DNA of 5,100 bases from an uncultured Microbacteriaceae bacterium. GTDB lineage: Bacteria > Actinomycetota > Actinomycetes > Actinomycetales > Microbacteriaceae. A program made the position numbers and the translations under genes. This document shows, in pieces, positions 1-5,100 of this stretch. Positions within the stretch are counted from its first letter, which is position 1. Each line of letters opens with the position of its first letter. The stretch is from positions 1 through 5,100 of the forward strand of contig CAIRWJ010000173.1 in assembly GCA_903882245.1 (NCBI GenBank), written 5' to 3'. The notes beneath the pieces are model-generated. The model saw only the letters and a program-made list of their open reading frames with translations, did no database searches and was not told the origin of the DNA.

Positions 1-493
1 ACACCACGGTGGTGAGATACGCAACTCGACGAACGACAGGGCTCGTACTCGCGGGGTTTTCTGCAACCAACACGTTGGTCACGACCCCAATCAAGGGTCG
101 TCGAATCAGAATAGACACCAGCATCACCGTCATCGAAACCGCATTGATAATGAAACCGCCGACAAAATTGTCTTCGGCGCGACCCGTCCACAGTGCGAAA
201 CCTGCACTTAGCGCAATACCGATTCCACCTGAAACCGCCGGCAGCACCGGCAAGCGCTGGATTAGCCGTGTCAACAGAATTGAAATTGCGACCACAACTG
301 GCGCAATCACAGAAGGAAAAAGATCTCCGGTCACAGTGAACACGACGAGGAACAGAAATCCCGGTGCCGTCGATTCGATGACTCCCCGAACTCCGCCTAT
401 AGCGCTGAAGAGGTTTCCCGCCGTCAAATTTTCGCTGGTGACGATAGACGCCAACGCGGACTTCGACACGGGACCCTTGAGCGGATTCGTCAT
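1..493 (-). CDS. DUF3159 family integral membrane protein (C-terminus beyond window)
   Basis: This minus-strand reading frame opens with ATG at 493 and stays open to the left edge, giving 164 codons without a stop, so the C-terminus lies outside the window. The N-terminus (to about residue 30) is polar. It is followed by the family-like IGGVRGVIES at residues 32-41 and at least four hydrophobic segments, roughly residues 44-57, 61-77, 88-103 and 110-130. A basic RLIQRLP turn sits between the second and third, and IRRPLIG follows the fourth. This pattern matches the actinobacterial DUF3159 membrane family, whose function is unknown. Members are usually somewhat over 200 residues, so about two thirds should be visible. 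The start overlaps the DUF3710 stop as ATGA (490-493), with AGGA 8 bases upstream (502-505), which suggests translational coupling as the third gene of the dut operon. Family recognition is from memory of the motif and context; the reading frame itself is clear. Confidence 0.87.
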   Translation of the reverse strand, partial: MTNPLKGPVSKSALASIVTSENLTAGNLFSAIGGVRGVIESTAPGFLFLVVFTVTGDLFPSVIAPVVVAISILLTRLIQRLPVLPAVSGGIGIALSAGFALWTGRAEDNFVGGFIINAVSMTVMLVSILIRRPLIGVVTNVLVAENPASTSPVVRRVAYLTTVV

Positions 494-1053
494 GCGATTG
501 TTCCTGGCTGAGGAGGCACACGTAGAGTCAGCAATTCGCGCGGAGGAAGCGGTTCGGAACCGCGATTGACGACGATGCTGCGGAACACATCCTCCACGGA
601 CTCCGCGGGCAAACCCGCGTCTGCTGCGGGACCCGAAATGACTCCTCGCAGGAACCACTTCGGTCCATCCACACCGACAAATCTGACCGCACGCTTCGTA
701 CCGTCGGCCGTCGGGACGGCACCGCGAACTTCTGGGCCGAACGGACCGACGACGTGCTCCGCCGTTCCGCCCTGTTTGACGACCTGCGCCGCAACCTGCT
801 CCCTGATCTCGTTCCACAGTCCTTCGGTCCGTGGCGCTGCGAAAACCTGGACGTGAAGAGTCGATCCATCAATGTCGAACGTCGCAGAGACCAACCTTTT
901 CGTGGATTCTTCGATGTCTAATCGCAGCTGGAGTCCAGTGCGTGGTGTGACCTTGATGGCGCCGAGGTCGATGAACGGCTGCACCGCGCTCACCTCAGAG
1001 ATGTCGAACGGGCCGGAAATCTCGCGGTCAGCGGGAGCGCTCTTACTTTTCAT
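490..1053 (-). CDS. DUF3710 domain-containing protein
   Basis: A 187-residue soluble protein with no signal peptide or membrane segment. Recognisable DUF3710 signatures run in order: IDLGAI near residues 28-33, LQLRLDIEE at 41-49, FAAPR at 71-75 followed by a GLWNEIREQ helix, QGGTAE with GPFGPE at 94-108, RFVGVDGPKWFLRG at 124-137, and VEDVFRSIVVNRG at 153-165 before a Pro-rich tail. The family is actinobacterial and of unknown biochemical role; it is almost always next to dut. Here ATG at 1053 overlaps the dut TGA by four bases (ATGA at 1050-1053) and its own TGA overlaps the next ATG in the same way, so it is the middle gene of a tightly coupled minus-strand operon. AGGA 8 bases upstream of the ATG (1062-1065) supports this start. 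Length and motifs look complete. Any link to nucleotide metabolism is inferred from position only. Confidence 0.93.
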   Translation of the reverse strand: MKSKSAPADREISGPFDISEVSAVQPFIDLGAIKVTPRTGLQLRLDIEESTKRLVSATFDIDGSTLHVQVFAAPRTEGLWNEIREQVAAQVVKQGGTAEHVVGPFGPEVRGAVPTADGTKRAVRFVGVDGPKWFLRGVISGPAADAGLPAESVEDVFRSIVVNRGSEPLPPRELLTLRVPPQPGTIA

Positions 1054-1487
1054 TTGGAGGGTCCTGAGGTTCCGGTCGACCCAAATCCGCCAACACCGCG
1101 GGCAGTGCCGGGGAGTTCAGTCACAGTAACGAAGCGAACTCGAATCATCGGCTGAATGACGAGCTGCGCAATTCGGTCACCGACGGCCACCGAGAATGAA
1201 TCCACGGGGTCGGAGTTGATCATGACGACGGAAATTTCTCCGCGGTAACCGGCATCGATCGTGCCCGGCGAGTTCAACAGACCAACACCGTGTTTGGCGG
1301 CCAGACCCGAGCGCGGCATAACAAACGCGACGAAGCCATCTGGGAGCGCGATTGAAATGCCGGTGGGTATCAGCGCACGCTCACCCGGCGCCAAAGTAAC
1401 ATCGATGGTTGACACAAGATCCGCTCCAGCGTCTCCGGGATGGGCGTACAGAGGGGGCGGACCAACAATAAGAACCTCGGGTGTCAT
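1050..1487 (-). CDS. dut: dUTP diphosphatase (dUTPase), trimeric type
   Basis: Hydrolyses dUTP to dUMP and pyrophosphate, keeping uracil out of DNA and supplying dUMP for thymidylate synthesis; cytosolic homotrimer in this family. All five trimeric dUTPase motifs are present in the 145-residue form: DAGADL at 19-24, PRSGLAAKHG at 58-67, GTIDAGYRGE at 75-84 with the likely catalytic Asp78 and uracil-pocket Tyr81, GDRIAQLVI at 103-111, and the Gly-rich C-terminal RGVGGFGSTG at 130-139 with Phe135 to stack on the base. The start is uncertain. ATG at 1487 is preceded by a TACCCT -10-like element six bases upstream, which fits a leaderless transcript. ATG at 1505 adds six residues (MHYPER) but has only a weak GGAA upstream. 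The stop overlaps the DUF3710 start (ATGA), making dut the first gene of the operon. Enzyme identity is very secure. Confidence 0.97.
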   Translation of the reverse strand: MTPEVLIVGPPPLYAHPGDAGADLVSTIDVTLAPGERALIPTGISIALPDGFVAFVMPRSGLAAKHGVGLLNSPGTIDAGYRGEISVVMINSDPVDSFSVAVGDRIAQLVIQPMIRVRFVTVTELPGTARGVGGFGSTGTSGPSK

Positions 1488-1493
1488 TCGTTC

Positions 1494-1499
1494 AGGGTA
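1494..1499 (-). promoter_or_regulatory. Possible -10 element for leaderless dut mRNA
   Basis: On the minus strand, TACCCT fits the actinobacterial TANNNT -10 pattern and ends six bases before the ATG at 1487, so transcription would begin at or near the start codon. No convincing -35 hexamer is seen. There is no good ribosome binding site for either candidate dut start, which favours but does not prove a leaderless message. Confidence 0.35.
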
Positions 1500-1519
1500 A
1501 TGCATGGTCGAATAGTTCC

Positions 1520-1945
1520 ATGGTTCGTTATCAAGAATCCCTCACGCCGTCGTGGACTTTTCACCTCGCGCTTCTCGTTGTCATCCCCATGGGATTCGGA
1601 ATGCTCGCGCCCATCAACATCGTGGCGGGCTACGTTGCAGCGTTCGCGTTCTACGCCCTGGCCCTTCTCGGGTTCGTCGTATTCGCGCCGCGAATCGTCG
1701 TCACCGAGTCACACCTCCGAGCGGGACGAGCAACCATCGAGCGTTCGCTGTTGGGCGACGCCACCATCGTCGAAAAGGACGAGAGGAACATCGCGCTCAC
1801 CGACGCGCGTTCATGGAAAGTCCTTCGCGCCTGGATTCCCCGCGGACTCAGTGTCGTCGTGAACGATCCGAATGATCCGACGCCAAATTGGTACCTGTCA
1901 ACGCGAAAACCGGAAAAGCTGCAAGCCGCGCTTCGCGAAAACTAG
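1520..1945 (+). CDS. DUF3093 family membrane protein
   Basis: A 141-residue protein with two adjacent N-terminal membrane helices (about residues 14-32 and 35-57). A soluble C-terminal domain follows, beginning near IVVTESHLRAGR and containing the conserved-looking RAWIPRGLSVVVNDPNDP (103-120) and WYLSTRKPEKL (124-134). This is the actinobacterial DUF3093 pattern; its function is unknown, and a small PH-like cytoplasmic domain is plausible but not shown. The in-frame upstream ATG at 1481 would lie inside dut antisense and add a polar, non-family extension, so ATG at 1520 (MVRYQESL) is preferred. No clear Shine-Dalgarno is visible. The gene diverges from dut with 14-32 bases between starts, and its TAG stop lies in a CTAG that also supplies the stop of the convergent DUF4193 gene. 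The same arrangement, DUF3093 facing dut and DUF4193, is known in mycobacteria (Rv2698 locus, from memory). Confidence 0.9.
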   Translation: MVRYQESLTPSWTFHLALLVVIPMGFGMLAPINIVAGYVAAFAFYALALLGFVVFAPRIVVTESHLRAGRATIERSLLGDATIVEKDERNIALTDARSWKVLRAWIPRGLSVVVNDPNDPTPNWYLSTRKPEKLQAALREN

Positions 1946-2232
1946 GACTCGCACTCCGAACAAAACGCTCCGGCTTTCGTTTCTTTCGCGATCTGCGAGC
2001 GGTGCTTGACGAGGAAGCACGACATGCACGTGAACTCGTCGGCCTGTGGCGGAACGACAATGACGTCAAGTTCCATACTGGCGAGGTCCTGACCGCTCAT
2101 CTCTAGACTGTCCGGATTGTCCGCATCGTCGAGAATGTCACCCGGTCGGGGCTCGGGTACGCGCTCTTGAAGAGCCTGAAGCGATTCGTGGTCTTCCTCG
2201 CCCTTGCGGGGGGAATCGTAATCTGTAGCCAT
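1942..2232 (-). CDS. DUF4193 family small acidic zinc-ribbon-like protein
   Basis: A 96-residue acidic cytosolic protein. The N-terminus MATDYDSPRKGEED is typical of the actinobacterial DUF4193 family, the middle is rich in Asp/Glu (including GDILDDADNPD at 31-41), and the C-terminus carries two CxxC pairs, C69-C72 (CMSC) and C91-C94 (CSEC), separated by a basic stretch (KHRSQ, KETK). Four cysteines in this spacing suggest a structural zinc site. Function is unknown; a protein- or nucleic-acid-binding role would be inference. The frame is open upstream to 2316, but the ATG at 2230-2232 matches the family start. A purine-rich AGGAAAGG (2246-2253) lies 13 bases upstream of it, rather far for a ribosome binding site. 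The stop TAG shares the CTAG at 1942-1945 with convergent DUF3093. It is transcribed divergently from sepH across the 2233-2378 spacer. Confidence 0.92.
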   Translation of the reverse strand: MATDYDSPRKGEEDHESLQALQERVPEPRPGDILDDADNPDSLEMSGQDLASMELDVIVVPPQADEFTCMSCFLVKHRSQIAKETKAGAFCSECES

Positions 2233-2272
2233 GTTTTTGGTAAAGCCTTTCCTGTGCCGTGCTGGCGGCGAT

Positions 2273-2304
2273 AGTTTGCGACACTTTACATCGAAAAGCA
2301 AACT
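2273..2304. repeat. Inverted repeat AGTTTGC-N18-GCAAACT
   Basis: Perfect 7-base arms at 2273-2279 and 2298-2304 flank an 18-base spacer, with arm centres 25 bases apart. The spacer includes the candidate minus-strand -10 (TAAAGT). The arms are too far apart and the loop too long for a terminator, so a protein-binding dyad is a possibility; chance occurrence is also plausible for arms this short. Confidence 0.4.
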
Positions 2305-2342
2305 CACCTGCGACATTCGGGTAGAACGTGTCGCGCTAGCGG

Positions 2343-2348
2343 TATTCT
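2343..2348 (+). promoter_or_regulatory. Possible -10 element of sepH
   Basis: TATTCT fits TANNNT and matches four of six positions of TATAAT. Transcription would begin near 2355, giving a leader of about 24 bases that still contains the AAGGAG ribosome binding site. No recognisable -35 at 16-18 bases upstream, so confidence is low. Confidence 0.35.
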
Positions 2349-2366
2349 CGCTGAACAGGAGTAACC

Positions 2367-2372
2367 AAGGAG
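2367..2372 (+). promoter_or_regulatory. Ribosome binding site deciding the sepH start
   Basis: AAGGAG lies six bases before the ATG at 2379, near-ideal spacing. A TTG at 2373 in the same frame would touch the site directly, so the ATG is the start. A second AGGAG at 2357-2361 lies further upstream and is probably not used. Confidence 0.75.
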
Positions 2373-2378
2373 TTGTCG

Positions 2379-3404
2379 ATGGAAGAGTTGTCGGTCATCG
2401 AAGTGACGCGCGATGGAATCATCGTGGTGACCCGCGATGGCCAACGATTTTCTCTCGCTCTCGATGATGCACTCCGGTCCAAACTTGGACACTCCACCCC
2501 TTCAACGACGGCGGGAACTGTGTCCCCTAAAGAAATCCAATCCCTGTTGCGTTCCGGACTTTCGGTTTCCGACGTCGCAGCCCAAACCGGAACCAGCGAC
2601 GAACACGTTGCACGATTCGAAGCACCGATTGTTGCCGAACTCGCATTCGTCCTCGAAAGGGCGCTCGCGGTGCCGGTTGTCGCTGACGATTCGGACTCTT
2701 CGTTTGGCATTGAAATTGCCGCACGTATTTCTGCGCAAGGCGGACAAATCATCGGTTGGCAGGCCTATCGAACGAACGATGAATGGATGGTCGGGGCTCG
2801 ATGCCTTATTGGAACAATCGAAGAAGACGCCACCTGGACATTCGATCCACGAAAAATGACGCTCGTCCCGTCAAACGCGGCCGCCGTCCGAATCTCGAAA
2901 TCGGAATCGATCGACGCGGCGCTGTTTCCTCCTCTGCGAGTGGTCAGCCAACGGCCAGCGGCTCGATTCGATAGCGGTGAATTCGAACCGCTTCCAGATC
3001 TAGTTGTGGACGTTCCTGTAACAGAAACACCCGAGATGCCGTCGACCGGGACGTCATCGATTGTCATCGACATGCCAGCGGCTGAAGCCCCAATTGAGCA
3101 AAACGTGCCGGCTCTCGAGATTGATGACCTGACCCGTCGCCGCGGCGAGCGAAAAGATGCCATTGCGTCACATCCGTCGACCGGCTCGATTCCCATCATC
3201 ACTCCCGACATGTTGGAGACGCCCGATGATTCCCCCGTCGCCCCAGACGATGTCCCCGCGACGCAAGTAGGGGAAACGGGAAAGAAGCCCATTCCCGCTG
3301 CGGAGGTGTTTACCGACCCGACGCCTAGTCGCTCGAAACGCCAACGGGCAGCCATGCCCACCTGGGATGAGATTGTTTTCGGTGCTCGTCCTGACGATGA
3401 GTGA
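2379..3404 (+). CDS. sepH: Cell division protein SepH (DUF3071 family)
   Basis: 341 residues. In Streptomyces, SepH binds FtsZ and promotes Z-ring assembly; its N-terminal DUF3071 region contains a helix-turn-helix-like motif important for that interaction. Here the N-terminus MEELSVIEVTRDGIIVVTRDG (residues 1-21) opens the DUF3071 domain. SPKEIQSLLRSGLSVSDVAA at about 49-68, followed by GTSDEHVARFEAPI, forms the HTH-like segment. GWQAYRTNDEWMVGA (126-140) and ATWTFDPRKMTLVP (151-164) complete the domain. Residues about 196-315 are Pro/Asp/Thr-rich and probably disordered. The extreme C-terminus, RSKRQRAAMPTWDEIVFGAR at 318-337, is the second conserved SepH block. No membrane segment. It is preceded by AAGGAG at ideal spacing, and its TGA abuts the TAG of the convergent phosphatase gene with no spacer. 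Identity is strong; the FtsZ role is carried over from the family. Confidence 0.95.
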   Translation: MEELSVIEVTRDGIIVVTRDGQRFSLALDDALRSKLGHSTPSTTAGTVSPKEIQSLLRSGLSVSDVAAQTGTSDEHVARFEAPIVAELAFVLERALAVPVVADDSDSSFGIEIAARISAQGGQIIGWQAYRTNDEWMVGARCLIGTIEEDATWTFDPRKMTLVPSNAAAVRISKSESIDAALFPPLRVVSQRPAARFDSGEFEPLPDLVVDVPVTETPEMPSTGTSSIVIDMPAAEAPIEQNVPALEIDDLTRRRGERKDAIASHPSTGSIPIITPDMLETPDDSPVAPDDVPATQVGETGKKPIPAAEVFTDPTPSRSKRQRAAMPTWDEIVFGARPDDE

Positions 3405-4511
3405 CTAGGCGAATGCGCCACCGAGAATAATCGGCACTCGTGTTTCGGCGCGGCTCAACCCACCGTGCTGCCCGACCATGGCGAGTGATTGTGTCGTAGC
3501 TATTCCGTCAATGTAATAGGCCGATTCGCCCCGCGGAGTCACCAGAACCTCACCGATTCGTCCTCGAGCGAAGTCCGCGACTTGTCCAAACCAGCCAGCG
3601 GCAATAGCCTCATCGCGCGAAACGACATGGGACCGGTGCCCCTCTGCTTCGCGCCATCGATCGAGCGTTCCAACTTCATCCTCGGAATACAGGTGCAGGA
3701 ATCGAGGTTCACCGCCGACCGTCACCCCGTCGAGTAACGCTGACCCAGCGGGCACCATCAGATGCCGAGAGGCGGGAACATCAAGTACTCCGTGATCGGC
3801 GGTGATGAGCAGCCCATCCCCAGGTGCCAGTAGGCGGCGAAGGTCCGCAACAAAACCATCAAGTTCTTCCAATCGTCTAATCCACTGGTCTGAAGCAACA
3901 CCGGATGCGTGGGCTGCCATGTCGAGTTCGGCGATGTACACATACGCCACTCCCTCTCGATGTGCCGAGGCGAAGGCGTCGACCGCAGCCAACCGGTCGG
4001 CCCAACTCTTTGCGCTCACGTACGGCGCTCCGCGCAAAATCGCCCGCGTCAAGCCCGAGTCACGATATCTCGGAGACGAAATGATGGCGGTGGGGATGTC
4101 CGGGTTCTGTTCCCACAACGTCGGTGTCGGTTGCCAGACCTCGGGGTCAATCGCATCCAATCCGGACAGTTGGTTGAGAATCTCTCCCGTTGCTGGATCA
4201 CGGATGGCATATCCGACCATCCCCGTCTCCCCTGGGGAACGACCAGTCATGAGAGTTGTCAAAGCCGACGCCGTAGTCGTCGGGAATCCGCTGGACACAT
4301 CGGAGCGGTTGAGCAACCCAATGTTTCGCGCGTGTGCTGAACGCGCAGAAAGGTTCACCGAACCAAGCCCATCCACGAGAACAACAATCGTTCGGCGGGA
4401 TGGAGGCAAACGTAGAGGGTTGTCCTCAGCTCGAACAGAAGCGAAAGCGCTCACCAACACATCCGCGAGGCAACGGTCGTTGGGACCAATGACAGGTAAA
4501 ATCGGGGACAC
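3405..4511 (-). CDS. Alkaline phosphatase superfamily protein (nucleotide pyrophosphatase/phosphodiesterase-like)
   Basis: A 368-residue putative two-metal phospho- or phosphodiesterase. All expected metal ligands and the nucleophile are visible: Asp47 in VVLVDGLG, a Thr nucleophile in FPTTTA (residues 76-81, probably Thr80 by analogy with PTxT of NPP enzymes), Asp197 and His201 in [10 protein letters not shown], Asp239-His240 in ITADHG, and His349 in [21 protein letters not shown] (86-101) is the usual follow-on of the family. No signal peptide or membrane segment is seen, so it is probably cytosolic, unlike many secreted relatives. The substrate cannot be told from sequence. It starts with GTG at 4511, the furthest upstream start in the frame, with purine-rich GAGGAAGGGG (4523-4532) 11 bases upstream. 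Its start is one base from the divergent topoisomerase start and its stop abuts sepH. It is a frequent neighbour of sepH in actinobacteria, as I recall. Superfamily is secure, exact activity is not. Confidence 0.92.
   Translation of the reverse strand: MSPILPVIGPNDRCLADVLVSAFASVRAEDNPLRLPPSRRTIVVLVDGLGSVNLSARSAHARNIGLLNRSDVSSGFPTTTASALTTLMTGRSPGETGMVGYAIRDPATGEILNQLSGLDAIDPEVWQPTPTLWEQNPDIPTAIISSPRYRDSGLTRAILRGAPYVSAKSWADRLAAVDAFASAHREGVAYVYIAELDMAAHASGVASDQWIRRLEELDGFVADLRRLLAPGDGLLITADHGVLDVPASRHLMVPAGSALLDGVTVGGEPRFLHLYSEDEVGTLDRWREAEGHRSHVVSRDEAIAAGWFGQVADFARGRIGEVLVTPRGESAYYIDGIATTQSLAMVGQHGGLSRAETRVPIILGGAFA
4497..4502 (+). promoter_or_regulatory. Candidate -10 of the topoisomerase A gene, inside the divergent phosphatase gene
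   Basis: TAAAAT matches five of six positions of TATAAT and ends 10 bases before the GTG at 4513. Initiation about seven bases downstream would give a leader of only a few bases, so the transcript would be almost leaderless. The -35 is not evident; TTGGGA at 4480-4485 is too close. The element lies within the first codons of the phosphatase gene on the other strand. Confidence 0.45.
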
Positions 4512-4512
4512 T

Positions 4513-5100
4513 GTGAGCCAGACCCCTTCCTCTTCCGAGCGTATCGATGACGTTGACGTTTCCCACGAGATGCAGGGGTCATTCCTCGAGTATGCCTACT
4601 CCGTAATCTATTCTCGCGCCCTCCCCGACGCCCGCGATGGACTCAAGCCAGTTCAACGCAGAATCATCTATCAAATGGCCGAGATGGGACTACGTCCCGA
4701 AAAGGGTTATGTCAAGAGCGCGCGTGTCGTCGGAGAGGTCATGGGCAAGCTCCACCCGCACGGGGACAGTGCAATCTACGACGCTCTCGTGAGACTGGCG
4801 CAGTCGTTCAGCCTCCGAGTTCCCTTCATCGACGGGCATGGTAACTTCGGGTCTCTCGACGACGGCCCCGCCGCATCCCGATACACCGAAGCAAAACTCC
4901 GCCCGGAAGCAATCGCCATGACGGACAGCCTCGACGAAGACGTCGTCGACTTTGTGCCCAACTATGACGGGCAACTTCTTCAGCCGGACGTGTTGCCCGC
5001 CGCGTTCCCCAACCTTCTCGTCAACGGCGCTGCGGGAATCGCGGTGGGCATGGCGACAAACATGGCTCCGCACAACCTCGTCGAAGTCGTTGCGGCCGCC
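4513..5100 (+). CDS. parC: Type IIA topoisomerase subunit A (topoisomerase IV/gyrase A), N-terminal part
   Basis: The 196 codons from GTG at 4513 run off the right edge; full-length proteins are around 800 residues, so only the start of the breakage-reunion domain is seen. [17 protein letters not shown] (34-50) is the classic opening. [12 protein letters not shown] (79-90) corresponds to the quinolone-resistance region, with Ser86 and Asp90 at the positions of E. coli GyrA Ser83 and Asp87, both wild-type-like. [23 protein letters not shown] (107-129) holds the active-site Arg123-Tyr124; the Tyr makes the covalent DNA link. [20 protein letters not shown] (165-184) follows. With a B subunit it would pass one DNA duplex through another to decatenate or supercoil. 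parC is chosen over gyrA from the sepH-side context, since actinobacterial gyrA normally lies by gyrB near the origin; the missing C-terminal domain would decide. GGGGA at 4504-4508 is a poor-spaced ribosome binding site, and TAAAAT upstream suggests near-leaderless expression. Confidence 0.9.
   Translation, partial: MSQTPSSSERIDDVDVSHEMQGSFLEYAYSVIYSRALPDARDGLKPVQRRIIYQMAEMGLRPEKGYVKSARVVGEVMGKLHPHGDSAIYDALVRLAQSFSLRVPFIDGHGNFGSLDDGPAASRYTEAKLRPEAIAMTDSLDEDVVDFVPNYDGQLLQPDVLPAAFPNLLVNGAAGIAVGMATNMAPHNLVEVVAAA

Larger units (their letters stand above)
2233..2378. promoter_or_regulatory. Divergent promoter region between DUF4193 and sepH
   Basis: The only substantial intergenic spacer in the window (146 bases), lying between two divergent starts, so it must hold outward promoters in both directions unless either gene is read from further away. 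On the plus strand TATTCT at 2343-2348 is a possible sepH -10. On the minus strand TAAAGT (complement of 2283-2288) is a possible DUF4193 -10. No good -35 hexamers accompany them. The spacer also holds a perfect 7-base inverted repeat and three copies of a GCGACA hexamer, listed separately. Confidence 0.6.

Noticed and set aside
9..569. A 186-codon plus-strand frame at the left edge
   Set aside because: It is the shadow of the minus-strand DUF3159 gene, which shows hydrophobic helices and family motifs. The plus-strand protein is Thr/Arg/Pro-rich with no domain.
1481..1519. Upstream ATG at 1481 for DUF3093
   Set aside because: It lies inside dut on the other strand and adds a 13-residue polar extension without family resemblance.
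2242..2250. AAAGCCTTT mini-palindrome in the DUF4193 leader
   Set aside because: Four-base arms with a one-base loop cannot form a meaningful hairpin, and it sits at the purine-rich ribosome-binding region.
2233..2316. Longer N-terminus for the DUF4193 protein, starting at 2316
   Set aside because: The extra 28 residues are not family-like, and MATDYD at 2232 is the typical start; the extension would also consume the shared promoter spacer.
2373..2378. TTG start for sepH two codons upstream
   Set aside because: It touches the AAGGAG directly, leaving no spacing, while the ATG at 2379 has ideal six-base spacing and gives the usual MEEL-type N-terminus.
2765..3421. A 218-codon minus-strand frame opposite the 3' half of sepH
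   Set aside because: It lies fully antisense to the clearly conserved sepH frame; its protein is Ser/Gly/Thr-rich low-complexity, as expected from reading GAN/TCG-rich codons backwards, and it has no recognisable domain.
4690..5073. A 127-codon minus-strand frame within the topoisomerase gene
   Set aside because: The plus strand encodes invariant topoisomerase motifs ([18 protein letters not shown]) across the same bases, so this is an antisense shadow.

Overview
The window looks like core chromosome of an actinobacterium, most likely a member of the Microbacteriaceae with moderate GC (about mid-50s percent by eye). This rests on three actinobacterial marker genes (sepH/DUF3071, DUF4193 and DUF3093) and a dut-DUF3710-DUF3159 run, next to a type IIA topoisomerase A subunit. 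There are no mobile elements, CRISPR arrays, tRNA or rRNA genes, and no sign of horizontal transfer. Genus is not determined. Layout: bases 1-1487 hold a minus-strand operon read leftward, dut then DUF3710 then DUF3159 (the last cut by the left edge), with both junctions being 4-base ATGA stop/start overlaps. DUF3093 (1520-1945, plus) diverges from dut across a very short gap and converges on DUF4193 (1942-2232, minus), the two sharing a CTAG that is a TAG stop on both strands. A 146-base divergent spacer (2233-2378) is the only real intergenic region and must carry promoters for DUF4193 and sepH. sepH (2379-3404, plus) ends exactly where a minus-strand alkaline-phosphatase-superfamily gene (3405-4511) ends. 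That gene starts one base away from the plus-strand topoisomerase A gene (4513 to the right edge, partial). Functionally the window mixes nucleotide sanitation (Dut), cell division (SepH, an FtsZ partner), chromosome decatenation or supercoiling (ParC/GyrA-type) and four poorly characterised conserved proteins. From memory, the order and strands of DUF4193, DUF3093, dut and DUF3710 match Mycobacterium tuberculosis Rv2699c-Rv2696c, so this is an old conserved neighbourhood. The noteworthy features are architectural: extreme compaction with overlapping or abutting gene ends, probable leaderless starts, and a dyad plus repeated heptamer in the sepH/DUF4193 spacer. I did not find a convincing undescribed multi-gene system.
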